64,000 bases of DNA from Bradyrhizobium zhanjiangense. GTDB lineage: Bacteria > Pseudomonadota > Alphaproteobacteria > Rhizobiales > Xanthobacteraceae. Both the position numbers and the translations under genes were made by a program. Position 1 is the first letter of the stretch; the number at the start of each line of letters is the position of its first letter. Positions 18,414 through 27,688 of the stretch are shown here, one piece after another. Below the pieces are notes generated by a model. The model worked only from the letters and a program-made list of their open reading frames with translations. It was not told the origin of the DNA and made no database searches. Where the stretch lies: positions 2,687,001 through 2,751,000 of the forward strand of contig NZ_CP022221.1 of the NCBI RefSeq assembly GCF_004114935.1. The letters run 5' to 3'.

Positions 18414-19943
18414 ATGAATTTGGATATTGATTGCGATGGCACGCCACATGACGGCCCTGCCGCAGGACAAGTATTCCGTGACCTTGGCGTTGAACCGATC
18501 ATTAATTGTACCGGTGTGCGTACTTCCTACGGCGGATGCAATCCAACGCGATCTGTGCTCGCTGCAATGGAAGCGTCGGGCCGAGGTTTTGTCGTTCTCG
18601 ACGAAGTGGCGGAAGCGGTCGGACGGAAATTGGCTGTACTCTCCGGTGCCGAATGGGGGCTCGTGACCGCTGGAAGTGCTGCAGCAGTGAGCCAGGCGGT
18701 TGCTGCTTGCGTCGTCGGCAACGATCCAGAAAAGATGCTCAAGCTCCCGTTACGAGGCGAGAAAACGGTAGTTGTGGCGGCTGATCAGCGGATGGCTTAC
18801 GAGCATGCAATTCGAGCAGTCGGTTGTGTGGTGCGTCCTATCGGCCGTGCCTCAGACATGGATCAGATTGAAATTGAGAAGATCGCGGCAATATGCGTGG
18901 TTGCCTCAGATATTCCAAAGTCGGTCTTGTCGTTCGAACAAATCGCTCTGCGCTCCAAACAACTGGGAATCCCGCTGATTGTGGACGGGGCCGGAGCAGC
19001 GCCAAGATTTCCCAGCGTTTTGCTTCAAAATGGGGCCGATCTGCTGATTCATTCAGGCGGCAAGTATATCTGCGGACCACAATCTACCGGCTTCTTACTA
19101 GGCTCGGAAAGATTATGCAGAGCGGCGTACTTGAATGGGCCCCCTGGCCAATCGTTTGGTCGGTCAATGAAGGTTGGCAAAGACGAGATCATTGGCGCTT
19201 ACGTCGCGCTGGAGCAATGGGTTCGAGGAGGAGCCGCTCGTGCTATGGAAAGATGGCGCGAGTGTATTTCGATAATGAAGCGCGAGTTTTTGAGCGTACC
19301 TGGGCTCTCCGTCGAAGAGATCGAACCAGACTCTGCATTCTGCAATCCACGAATAGCGGTTTCTTGGCGCGCTAAGGTATTCCCAGTAAGCGCCGACGTG
19401 ATCGCCAAGAAGCTGGCTGGCGGGCGTCCGCGCATTGTGTTGCACGACTGTTGGCAGGAGCCGCAACGGATCGTAGTCGATCCAACCAATCTGACCGGAT
19501 TCGAAGCCGAGATCGTTGGCCGTTCAATCGTTCATGCCATTTCAGAGCCTTTTGTTCCGCCAGCCGCACCACCGCACGAGGACTTTGAGGACGTAGCAGG
19601 AGCATGGCAGGTCTTTATCGACTTTCTTCATGGTAGCACTGTACACGCGTTCGTTCTGCTACAGGAGAGTCAAGACATTACGGGCAAACACATCGGCGCC
19701 GATGTCTCGAGTAACTGCCGAGGCCAGATAGTTGGACCGAAATTGAAGCTGGTTTCACAGTTGCCGGGCGATCCCTTGGCCATAGACTACGAGTTCGAAG
19801 GGACGCTTCGCGACGGCATTTTGACAGGGGTTGTTTACTTGGGTGCGTCCGCAGCCAAGTACAGCGGTCTCAGCTTTAGGCGGCAATTCGGACGAGCGAG
19901 TTGGCGCGCCACGCGTACCCGAGCAAGTCACACCGACGGCTAA
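18414..19943 (+). CDS. SelA-like PLP enzyme with a C-terminal beta-domain
   Basis: 509 residues. Residues 20-390 match the SelA/D-glucosaminate-6-phosphate ammonia-lyase group: INCTGVRTSYGG start, LIVDGAGAAPRFP cofactor-ring segment, and Schiff-base lysine about 217 (HSGGKYICGPQSTG). A true selenocysteine synthase would normally accompany selB and selC, which are absent, so a lyase or racemase role is more likely. Residues about 390-495 form an added beta-rich domain (WQVFIDFLHGSTVHAFVLLQ.. ITGKHIG..). AGAGGGAGGCCTTGC precedes the ATG. Possibly part of the catabolic group at 12-18 kb. Confidence 0.7.
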   Translation: MNLDIDCDGTPHDGPAAGQVFRDLGVEPIINCTGVRTSYGGCNPTRSVLAAMEASGRGFVVLDEVAEAVGRKLAVLSGAEWGLVTAGSAAAVSQAVAACVVGNDPEKMLKLPLRGEKTVVVAADQRMAYEHAIRAVGCVVRPIGRASDMDQIEIEKIAAICVVASDIPKSVLSFEQIALRSKQLGIPLIVDGAGAAPRFPSVLLQNGADLLIHSGGKYICGPQSTGFLLGSERLCRAAYLNGPPGQSFGRSMKVGKDEIIGAYVALEQWVRGGAARAMERWRECISIMKREFLSVPGLSVEEIEPDSAFCNPRIAVSWRAKVFPVSADVIAKKLAGGRPRIVLHDCWQEPQRIVVDPTNLTGFEAEIVGRSIVHAISEPFVPPAAPPHEDFEDVAGAWQVFIDFLHGSTVHAFVLLQESQDITGKHIGADVSSNCRGQIVGPKLKLVSQLPGDPLAIDYEFEGTLRDGILTGVVYLGASAAKYSGLSFRRQFGRASWRATRTRASHTDG

Positions 19944-20306
19944 AATGCGCAAGTCGTCGCTAAGCGGTCCACTAAACTAGTCGAGCAAATTGGAGATAAT
20001 AAGGAAGTACCATCCTCGACGACAATTCACCCCGGTCCATGCTCGCATACTGTTGATACGCGTGGCCAAGCTGATGAAGCGTATTTGGCCGGCTGGAAAC
20101 CAAATGCAGGCCAGCCGCTAATATGTGTGTAGTGCAGACCACGGTTACATCGAGACCTACCGCGAAGTCGCATGGCCGAGGCAATACTTGGTGCGACCAA
20201 ACGGCGGTCAAAGTCGCCCCGTAGTTCGTGTCATTCACCATCACTGGAATAAATCTGTTCGGGCGAAATCGGAGGGGAAACAGAGCCCATTGCCCGCAAT
20301 CCGTAT
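19944..20306. other. spacer before IS copy 2
   Basis: A 90-residue minus frame (19972-20244) has no recognisable motif. Nothing else supported. Confidence 0.3.
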
Positions 20307-20374
20307 TAGGGTCTGTACCTAATTAGCGAACTTTGATTCCCTCGCACCGAGTTGATTCGGTGCGGGGGTCTTGG

Positions 20375-20713
20375 ATGCGCAAAGGGCTGTTTTGGCTCAA
20401 CGACGAGCAATGGGCTCAGATAAGGCCACATCTGCCAACGAACCAGACCGGCCCGGCGCGCGATGATGATCGACGTATCATCAGCGGCATCATTCACATG
20501 CTTCAATGCGGTGCGCGCTGGCGCGATTGCCCGCCCGATTATGGCCCGTACACGACGATCTACAATCGTTTCAATCGCTGGGCTAAGCGCGGACATTGGC
20601 AGGCGATCTTTGAAGCGCTCGCCCGCTGTGGCAAGGACAGCGTGACTTTGTCCATCGACTCCACCACGATCAAAGCGCATCGCTCGGCGAGCGGCGGAAA
20701 AGGGGGAGCATGA
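20375..20713 (+). CDS. IS427-group transposase, first frame (OrfA), copy 2
   Basis: 112 residues, nearly identical to the copy 1 protein and starting at the equivalent ATG. Contains the first catalytic Asp segment and ends at TGA after the AAAAGGGGG run where a +1 shift would enter the next frame. Confidence 0.85.
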   Translation: MRKGLFWLNDEQWAQIRPHLPTNQTGPARDDDRRIISGIIHMLQCGARWRDCPPDYGPYTTIYNRFNRWAKRGHWQAIFEALARCGKDSVTLSIDSTTIKAHRSASGGKGGA

Positions 20714-21134
20714 ACAGGCGATCGGCCGCTCGCGCGGTGGGCGGACCACGAAAATCCACGCGCTGAGCGACCCTGATTGCAGACCTTGCGCATTTCATCT
20801 CACTCCGGGGCAAGCCGCAGATATTGCCGCAGGACCGGCCCTTTTGAAGCTCGCGCCGCCCATGTCTAGCCTTATCGGGGACAAAGGCTACGACGGCGAC
20901 GGCTTTCGCGCCGAAATCGTCGATCGCGGCGCGAAGCCCGTCATTCCAAACAAATCCAACAGGGTGGTCCTCCACAGCTTCAGCAAACGTGCCTACAAAG
21001 GACGCAATGTCATCGAGCGCTGTTTCTGCCGGCTCAAGGATTTCAGGCGTGTCGCTACTCGGTATGACAAACTCGCCAGGAACTTCTTAGCCGCCGTCCA
21101 CCTCGCCGCCATCGTCGCCTATTGGATCAATTGA
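20706..21134 (+). CDS. IS427-group transposase, second frame (OrfB), copy 2
   Basis: The open frame reads EHEQAIGRSRGGRTTKIHALSD.. through GDKGYDGDGF (second Asp) to NVIERCFCRLKDFRR (Glu) and stops at 21134. It has no obvious independent start before ATG 20844, so it is probably expressed as a fusion with OrfA by +1 frameshifting. Unlike copy 1 it has no internal deletion. Confidence 0.8.
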   Translation, partial: EHEQAIGRSRGGRTTKIHALSDPDCRPCAFHLTPGQAADIAAGPALLKLAPPMSSLIGDKGYDGDGFRAEIVDRGAKPVIPNKSNRVVLHSFSKRAYKGRNVIERCFCRLKDFRRVATRYDKLARNFLAAVHLAAIVAYWIN

Positions 21135-21164
21135 GTCTGAACCCTAGTTGAGGCACTCGACGAT

Positions 21165-22379
21165 ATGCGACCGGAACCGAGAAGATCGAAACCCACCCGG
21201 GAGGATGACAGTCTGATCGTTGTGGCACTGGGCGGTGCAGGAATTATCAGCTACGGCACACTTTATTATTGTGTGGCGGCCATTGCAAAAGAGGCTTCCC
21301 GTGACCTCGTAGTCACAGAGGACTGGATAATTGGTTGTTTCTCATTTGCTTTGCTTGCCAGTGCGCTGATGTCGCTGGTTGCCGGTCGCCTCATGGACCG
21401 ATACGGCGCAGGCAAGACAATGAAGGTCGCCTCATTCGTTGGAGCTGCTAGCCTGGGAATTGCAGCAACTTCTTGGAATGCAGTCGTTTTTGCAATCGCC
21501 CTGTTCGGTATGCAACTTGCGTCGGCATTTCTCTTTTATGAGGCTGCGTTCGTGTTCTTGGTACAGCGAGATGCGGTTCATGCAGGACGGCAAATGGCTC
21601 TCCTGACATTAATTGTCGGTTTCTCGTCAACGCTATTTTGGCCGTTGACCTCGTTGCTGCTCACTTCGATATGCTGGAGGCAAGTCTGTTGGATCTATGG
21701 AGGCTGCAATGTTCTCCTCGCTGTCCCTTTAATCCAATTGGCTCTTGGGAAGTCCTCCGCAAGGCTTGGAGATCAGAACACGGTCTGTGGCCCGCAAGAC
21801 CAGTCCTCTTCCAAGACGATTGACCTCCTCCTCATGACGTTAGGCTTTTCGCTGACGACATTTGCTTTTTCAGCGTTACTCAGTCGAATGATTCCTATCC
21901 TTGCGTCGATCGGTTTAGAGCTGCAGGAGACAGCCTTGGTTTCCACGCTCTTCGGCCCGTCACAGATCGCGGTACGGCTATTTGCGGGATCGTTTACCGA
22001 GAGGATATCGCCAATTCAACTCACCATTCTCTCATGTGTTATGCTCTCGGCGGCGACATTCACTATTATACTGACGTCTCACTCTTTCGTCGGAATTGCA
22101 ATCTTCGTTGCCTTGGTTGGGTTTAGCTCTGGTCTAAACAGCATCTGCCGTGGGAGCTTGCCGCTCTCAGTCTTCGGGCCGGATGGGTATGGAGCACGGG
22201 TCGGGTTGATCACGATCTTCCGATTATCGACGGCGTCGTTCGCGCCATTCTTCTTCAATTTCATCCAAAACAACTATGGCGTCAGGCTTGCCTTGACTTC
22301 TCTAGCCATCTGCGCAACAGCAAGCACTCTTTCATTCGCACTCGTGAGTGCCCGATTGAAGCGGGAACCAGGCCGTTGA
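21165..22379 (+). CDS. major facilitator superfamily transporter
   Basis: 404 residues, about 12 hydrophobic segments split 6+6 by a hydrophilic loop (around LGDQNTVCGPQDQSSSKT). The loop 2-3 signature AGRLMDRYGAGKTM is the classic MFS motif. Inner-membrane secondary transporter; substrate unknown, MCT/OFA-like in general look. The IS end lies only 20 bp before the ATG, so its native promoter is displaced and transcription may come from the IS. It could export or import the product of the 23-38 kb cluster. Confidence 0.8.
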   Translation: MRPEPRRSKPTREDDSLIVVALGGAGIISYGTLYYCVAAIAKEASRDLVVTEDWIIGCFSFALLASALMSLVAGRLMDRYGAGKTMKVASFVGAASLGIAATSWNAVVFAIALFGMQLASAFLFYEAAFVFLVQRDAVHAGRQMALLTLIVGFSSTLFWPLTSLLLTSICWRQVCWIYGGCNVLLAVPLIQLALGKSSARLGDQNTVCGPQDQSSSKTIDLLLMTLGFSLTTFAFSALLSRMIPILASIGLELQETALVSTLFGPSQIAVRLFAGSFTERISPIQLTILSCVMLSAATFTIILTSHSFVGIAIFVALVGFSSGLNSICRGSLPLSVFGPDGYGARVGLITIFRLSTASFAPFFFNFIQNNYGVRLALTSLAICATASTLSFALVSARLKREPGR

Positions 22380-22982
22380 AGAAGTGGGCCGGTCGGCCTG
22401 ACGGCGAGCCCAACGCGAACTGGATCGTCAATAAGTGTCCGCCACCTTAGATGAACGATCGCAAGTGTCTGCGTTTAGGCTTATCACGCCGAGCCCGACG
22501 TTAGCACGCATTCTGGAGAGCCTGGTGTGCGGGAGGGGCGATCAACTGGGCGGTCCAACTGCAGCGCCGAATGAGAGACGTATCTCGGCTTCGCCGGGCC
22601 AAAGCTCTAAATGACAAGTGCCGCCCCGCTGAGGAGCTGCACTTTGCGATTATCTGGTACTCTAGACTTGGCCATCGCGATCGCGACCGCTGCCTGGGAC
22701 GTGTCAGCAAGCGCCCGCTGGCGGTCCTTTCGAGGCGATCGAACAGCAGCTGCTATGGGAGAGAACGTCAAGGTAACCGACCACAGCTCGAGTCCGCCTC
22801 GTCCACACATTCGCATGAAGGGAAGAGCTGCCGCCTTAGCTCGCGCAACCCATTAAGCTGACCTACTAGAACCGGTAGATTGCGGACATTTCGGGCCTTG
22901 CCCAAGTTAAGTTGCGGTTGCCAGCCACCGCAAGGGCTGGGAATTCGATCGCTCTCGGCAGAAAGAGTAACATCGAGGTTCG
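22380..22982 (-). pseudogene. probable AhpD-family gene remnant in a 600-bp gap
   Basis: The minus frame 22816-22607 contains GRGGLELWSVTLTF and further on QAAVAIAMAKS, in the same order as RGDLELWSLAISAI and QSVAIAIETS in the AhpD-like protein at 8763-9308. The cysteine segment between them is deleted and the surrounding frames are broken. It looks like a decayed second copy of that gene. Short matches only, so moderate to low certainty. Confidence 0.35.
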
Positions 22983-23594
22983 ATGATCGCATACCTATCT
23001 GACCGCGCAAACGCCGTTACTGCCTTGGGGCTGCTCTGTTCTGGTGCAGCGACGGGGCTCGCGGTAAAAGGACACTATGAGGCGGGAGTAGCGCTCGGGC
23101 TCTGGGCGATAATCGCTGACGATGTGGATGGCGAAATTGCCCGGCGCACCAGGAATCGAACGCTTGCCACGAAAGCCATTGGTAGAGCTCTCGATGCGCT
23201 CTCTGACCTCATGTTTGGATCAGTCATCCCAGCAATTGTCATCGCCTCTTTCATCGAATCTCCAGCATCTGCGGTATTCACAGCGTTCCTGACATTGATC
23301 GGAGCGCTTCGCCTTGCATATTTTGACTATTTCGGATTGGACGATCGCGGTTATTCGACCGGTCTACCACTCTCATACGCTCTGCCTGTTATCGCGGCGA
23401 TCTTGCTGGTTGACCACACCATTGCGCCGCTCGCGTTACATGTCGTTCTTCCTGCCGTCTTTGTACCGCTATCGTTGCTCCACATCGCCCCCTTCAAGAT
23501 CAAAGCCTCGGGCACGCTTGTGCATGTGATTACCATCGGCGTGGCGGCCACTGCCTCCGCCGGGCTGCTGATGACGAGTAGAGCGGATCAATAA
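22983..23594 (+). CDS. CDP-alcohol phosphatidyltransferase family membrane enzyme
   Basis: 203 residues, about six membrane segments, preceded by a GAGG site. Members exchange the CMP of a CDP-alcohol or CDP-diacylglycerol for another alcohol. The motif starts DDVDGEIAR and ends GRALDALSD, keeping all four Asp residues. The spacer from AR to the second Gly is 12 residues instead of the usual 8, a four-residue insertion. With a nucleotidyltransferase and PEP mutase in the same region it could transfer a CMP-activated phosphonate to a lipid or other alcohol. A plain phospholipid role is the alternative. Confidence 0.8.
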   Translation: MIAYLSDRANAVTALGLLCSGAATGLAVKGHYEAGVALGLWAIIADDVDGEIARRTRNRTLATKAIGRALDALSDLMFGSVIPAIVIASFIESPASAVFTAFLTLIGALRLAYFDYFGLDDRGYSTGLPLSYALPVIAAILLVDHTIAPLALHVVLPAVFVPLSLLHIAPFKIKASGTLVHVITIGVAATASAGLLMTSRADQ

Positions 23595-23623
23595 GCGGGC
23601 TTGCAATGTCGTAAGGACGAGAA

Positions 23624-24427
23624 ATGTCGAGCTTAACTGAGAACGTGGTATTTGCCGGCACTAGGGGACTTGCGACCCGCTGTCTTCTGTTCGTTATCGA
23701 GACCTGCGGAAAAGACCACGTCGCTGGTATTCTCGGCGCTTCCCGATATGAGAAAACATGGTGGCGGCACGAGACCAGTGAGGAGCTTTGGGACGTCGCA
23801 GACCGCTTCGGAATACCATTTTTCGACTCGATAGATGATGTTCCTCCTCTCGGAACGTTTCTCGTAAGCGTCATGTGGAATAAGATTTTTCCGCCCCATA
23901 TCCTCGCACGTTTTGATGGAGGAGGCATCAATCTTCATCCAGGCCCGCTCCCTGAATATCGCGGCAGTTTTGCGCGGACGCATGCTATACTCAATGGCGA
24001 GAAGAGCTTTGGGGTGACTGTCCACTATCTCTCAGAGCGGGTCGATAGGGGCGATATCATCAGCGAATTGCAGTTCCCTGTGCTGCCTTCAGAGACGGCC
24101 CTCTCTTTAGACACCAGAGCGCAGCTTTATGGCTACGCGCTCTTCTGCCTGGTGTGGCTGCGTCTGTTGGATGGATCGGCTACCTCTCGTTCACAAGACG
24201 AGTTGATCGCTCAAGACAAGCGCAAGGCCTGCTTCTATCCCATGCGCAAGATGACCGCACTTTTGGATTCGTCAGACGTTCCACGCAGCGCCGAAGAACT
24301 CGATCGGCTCTACCGCGCTCTATACCTTCCACCACGCATTGAGCCTCCCAAGTGGCTCGTCGAACGCGTCATGACTAATGAGGTTCGGACGCTCCTTCGG
24401 GATTCTACCGCCGGCGGTAAGGCGTGA
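23624..24427 (+). CDS. formyltransferase-fold protein (Fmt/ArnA/PurN N-domain family)
   Basis: 267 residues, 29 nt after the previous gene with AAGGACG as ribosome site. INLHPGPLPEYRGS carries the Asn and His of the 10-formyl-tetrahydrofolate formyltransferase site and RVDRGDII the Asp, so all three catalytic residues are present. Members formylate an amino group of a nucleotide sugar or amino compound. It lacks the C-terminal tRNA-binding domain of Fmt, so a small-molecule amine is the likely acceptor. Probably co-transcribed with the CDP-alcohol transferase. Confidence 0.8.
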   Translation: MSSLTENVVFAGTRGLATRCLLFVIETCGKDHVAGILGASRYEKTWWRHETSEELWDVADRFGIPFFDSIDDVPPLGTFLVSVMWNKIFPPHILARFDGGGINLHPGPLPEYRGSFARTHAILNGEKSFGVTVHYLSERVDRGDIISELQFPVLPSETALSLDTRAQLYGYALFCLVWLRLLDGSATSRSQDELIAQDKRKACFYPMRKMTALLDSSDVPRSAEELDRLYRALYLPPRIEPPKWLVERVMTNEVRTLLRDSTAGGKA

Positions 24428-24638
24428 CTTGGCGCGCAGCGCGTCAGCGAGCCCTAAAATATGAGACAGCGCTTCTCGAGGACGTCCGCGACGGCCGAAG
24501 TGTGCCTGCGAATTGCCGCTCATCGACTGAACGTGCTCTAATCTCTGGGGGTTGTTTTTGTAGTATCCGGCCTACCGAGGGGTGCGGGCGAGGCGACGCC
24601 TCGCGCAGAGCCAGCTTAGCGCGCGGAGGAGGCTAGCT

Positions 24639-26531
24639 GTGTGTGGGATTTGCGGATTTATCGGACGGATTACTGATAAGTCAGTGACCGAGCGGAACCT
24701 CGCGCGTTGCGCTCAGACGCTGGCCCATCGGGGGCCCGACGCGAGTGGCAGTTGCGTGACCTCTTCCTTTGCCTTTGCGCATCGAAGGCTCGCGATCATT
24801 GATCCGGATCCCAGGTCAAATCAACCGTTCCTCGATGAGGAGCTCGGCCTAGCCGTCACGTATAACGGGGAGATCTACAATTACCGTGACTTAAAGCGGG
24901 ACTTACTTCGGCGCGGATACCAGTTCCGCACAGAGTCGGATACGGAAGTACTTTGCAAGGCATTTGCTTGTTGGGGGATTGATAGCGTCAAACGTCTGCG
25001 GGGAATGTTTGCTTTCGCAATCTACGATCAAGAAACGGAGACAGCGTTCCTTGTCAGAGATCGGCTCGGAATTAAGCCGCTATATTACGCTTGCGCAGAT
25101 AATGGCTTTGTCTTTGCCTCACAGCCGTCAGCCATCCTGCAGTGGCCAGGGGTCAGCTCCAGGCTCGATCCGCTTGGATTATCAAGCTTTCTCTCCTACC
25201 GTGCCGTCTTCGGCGAGAGGACGCTATTTGCAGATATTCGAAAGCTGCAACCTGGAACCTGGTTGAAAATCACGGCGCAATCGCATGAGCATACACGTTG
25301 GTGGGATCCTGCCCGCCTCGATGAGAGTGATGATTGCAGTTCTCTCGAAACCTTGATCGGCAGCGCCGTGGAGGAACATTTGCTGCCCCACACGCCGGTC
25401 GCGGCGCTGCTTTCTGGAGGCCTCGACTCCAGTATCTTGGCCTTCGAGCTTTCAAGGCACTCGTCACACAAGCCGACATGCTTCACCGGGGTCGTATGCG
25501 GCGATCTTTACGATGAAAGCCCTTATGCGGTCGAGGTCGCGAAATCCCTCAAGCTAGGCCACGTCTTGGTCCGGCTGCCCGGGGCAACGAGCCTGGACGT
25601 CGTTAAACGCCTTACCGCATTACGTGGTCATCCAGTCGGCATGCACAACGAAGCGGCGATGTATTTGCTTGCTCGAGCAGTCAGCCACTCTCACAAGGTT
25701 CTCCTTACCGGCGAAGGTGCCGACGAGATATTCCTTGGATATAGCCGGATCTTCAGATTGCCCTTTGACCTTCGTCGACAGGCGCTGTTGGCCGCTTTGC
25801 CAGATGTCATTGGCCGCCCGGCGCGACGTCATCTCGGCCTTCCCAAGTTCAAAGCGAGCGAATTCGAGCTCTTTCTTGCGCGGTACACTTACTTTCCCCA
25901 AGTCGAGAAGCTGGGGCTGGCAACACCGGCATGGAGAAAGGACATCGGTCACGACGCGGAGCTGATCGGCTGGATGGACAATGCCTACCATTCAGGCGGC
26001 CCCAGGCCGGTCGAGCGTATAAGGGAGTTCTTTGTACGGCATCATCTGCCGGCGCTGCTCGAAATGGTCGACAACACCACAATGGCGGCGGGGGTGGAGT
26101 CTCGCGTTCCATTCACAGACCACCGAATCGTTGCGCTGGCTCTGCGCATGTCGTTCTCAGAACATCTGCGTTGGAAACATGCCTTCGCCCCATTTCAGGC
26201 AGCCTTCACGCCGATTGAGAAATTTAGCGAAACGCTCGACGTCTCCAAGGCCGCGCTGCGCACCCTTTACAGAGGTCGTCTACCCGCAAGTGTGATCACG
26301 AGAAAGAAGCTCGGGTTTCCGTTGCCCTTAGGTAAGTGGGCGACAGACCAGAGCTCGGCGCCCTTTCGTGACTTGATCTTCAAAGAATCTCCCGCGATCG
26401 CCGATTATCTCGATATTGGTGCTCTCCGTCGATGGTATGCACGCCGCTCTCAAGCGGCAAACGATGCATTCGGAAAGCAACTCTGGCTGATCTGCAATCT
26501 GGAGGTCTTCCTTCGTCAACTTTCTTCATAG
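24639..26531 (+). CDS. asparagine synthetase B-like glutamine-dependent amide ligase
   Basis: 630 residues from GTG 24639, chosen because the class II glutaminase needs Cys at position 2 (V-CGICGFIG) and GAGGAGG lies just upstream; the open frame extends further back. Glutaminase domain about 2-210, then the ATP-pyrophosphatase domain with SGGLDSS about 258-264 and GEGADEIFLGY. It converts a carboxylate to an amide via an acyl-AMP. Housekeeping AsnB and natural-product amide ligases look alike; its place beside a formyltransferase and PEP mutase genes suggests a biosynthetic role. Confidence 0.85.
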   Translation: MCGICGFIGRITDKSVTERNLARCAQTLAHRGPDASGSCVTSSFAFAHRRLAIIDPDPRSNQPFLDEELGLAVTYNGEIYNYRDLKRDLLRRGYQFRTESDTEVLCKAFACWGIDSVKRLRGMFAFAIYDQETETAFLVRDRLGIKPLYYACADNGFVFASQPSAILQWPGVSSRLDPLGLSSFLSYRAVFGERTLFADIRKLQPGTWLKITAQSHEHTRWWDPARLDESDDCSSLETLIGSAVEEHLLPHTPVAALLSGGLDSSILAFELSRHSSHKPTCFTGVVCGDLYDESPYAVEVAKSLKLGHVLVRLPGATSLDVVKRLTALRGHPVGMHNEAAMYLLARAVSHSHKVLLTGEGADEIFLGYSRIFRLPFDLRRQALLAALPDVIGRPARRHLGLPKFKASEFELFLARYTYFPQVEKLGLATPAWRKDIGHDAELIGWMDNAYHSGGPRPVERIREFFVRHHLPALLEMVDNTTMAAGVESRVPFTDHRIVALALRMSFSEHLRWKHAFAPFQAAFTPIEKFSETLDVSKAALRTLYRGRLPASVITRKKLGFPLPLGKWATDQSSAPFRDLIFKESPAIADYLDIGALRRWYARRSQAANDAFGKQLWLICNLEVFLRQLSS

Positions 26532-26947
26532 CTGTTGGTAGGACCGGATGCGGGGGAGCCGAGGCAATCCGGAATGCCGCACCGCTTAGCGGGAAGACGA
26601 GCCGATCGGTGTGGAAACGGGAGAGTGTCAGGCGCCAGAAGTATAGATACGCGATCGCGCTATCCAGTGCGCATAACGCGTTCTGAGGAGTGCTGGAACT
26701 GCGCCGAGCTACGCGAATGGATTAGGATGCGAGAAGGACGCTGAGAGAGGCCTGTCGTGTTCGCGCGCCCGGCGAAAAAGCTCGTTTTGACGTACGCGCG
26801 CAGAATGCAGAACATGCCTCATGGTGGCTGGTTATGCTGCTGTCGAACTCGGTGTATGCCGGCGCTGCCGACAGCAGGCCGCTCGATGACACCATTCGAG
26901 GACTAATCGTGGCTTTAGGTTGGGCCTCTTGGCGGCTGCCGCATGCA
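26532..26947. other. spacer between convergent operons
   Basis: Lies between the 3' ends of the AsnB-like gene and the minus-strand C39-like gene. No gene or clear terminator recognised. Confidence 0.3.
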
Positions 26948-27679
26948 TCAGCGTTCGGGACCAGTAACGCCCGGCATGTCAGGCCGAGGTTGATGGCCAG
27001 CATAAATCCGGGGAAGCGGAAGCGCGACATTCGCCATTTTTGGAAGGCCCGCAAGAATGACTGCCTTTTCCCGGCTGGGACCGAATTCGGTCATGCTGGC
27101 AAAGCTCGCGTGGTCGACGCGAGTGGCAGCATCTTCCTGGGCGGGATCTTTGAGAGGATCATTGAAGAACACGTAATCGACGTCGGTCCCGGTCACCACC
27201 ACCCAATGAGTGATGGTTTTACCTTCGAACTCAATGCTGATCATCACGATGGGATACCACCCCGCCGCCATCCAATTCGAGAGGTCATCGAGGCTGTAAG
27301 CGCCGACATGGACAGGGATGCCGCGTTGGTACGCTTCGGTGAGATCTCGCTCCTGGAGAATGTGCATCACCTCCATCTCGTTACCGTGTGAAGCGCGAGA
27401 CTTAAGAAAAAGCCCATCGTGGCTTACGACAACAAGCGCTGCGAAGCCGCGACGTTTGAGGGCCAATGCCAGACCAACCGGTCCGCAGCCACCGTGAATG
27501 GTCGTTGCCTCTCGCCAGATCTCGAGCTCCGCTGTTTCACTCGGTTGATATCGCTCGTCCAGCGCGGACATGACCATCATCAGGGAGGATGGTCCACAGG
27601 TGAACTTCCTCTTTTGCCGATACAGAGGGACGTTCCTGACCATTTGATTCGTTGAGCTTTCGAGGTCCGGACGCGACAT
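26948..27679 (-). CDS. C39-like cysteine peptidase (DUF3335 type)
   Basis: 243 residues. YRQKRKFTCGPSSLMMVMSAL holds the nucleophile Cys, HWVVVTGTD the His and NDP the Asp of a papain-like C39 fold. EIWREATTIHGGCGPVGLALA is the signature of the DUF3335 peptidases that often neighbour RimK-like ATP-grasp and GNAT genes. There is no signal peptide, so it is probably cytoplasmic. It starts 9 nt after the DppC-like gene with a GAGGTGACG site, making it the last gene of the peptide-importer operon. It may trim imported peptides. Confidence 0.75.
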   Translation of the reverse strand: MSRPDLESSTNQMVRNVPLYRQKRKFTCGPSSLMMVMSALDERYQPSETAELEIWREATTIHGGCGPVGLALALKRRGFAALVVVSHDGLFLKSRASHGNEMEVMHILQERDLTEAYQRGIPVHVGAYSLDDLSNWMAAGWYPIVMISIEFEGKTITHWVVVTGTDVDYVFFNDPLKDPAQEDAATRVDHASFASMTEFGPSREKAVILAGLPKMANVALPLPRIYAGHQPRPDMPGVTGPER

Positions 27680-27688
27680 GACGTCACC

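Larger units (their letters stand above)
20309..21144 (+). mobile_element. IS427-group insertion sequence, copy 2 (836 bp, intact)
   Basis: Same ends as copy 1 (GGGTCTGTACCTAATT at left; inverted right end GGGTTCAGACTCAATT) with TA on both flanks (20307-20308 and 21145-21146). Same orientation as copy 1. Both transposase frames are open, so this copy could move itself and mobilise copy 1. It ends 20 bp before the MFS gene. Confidence 0.9.
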
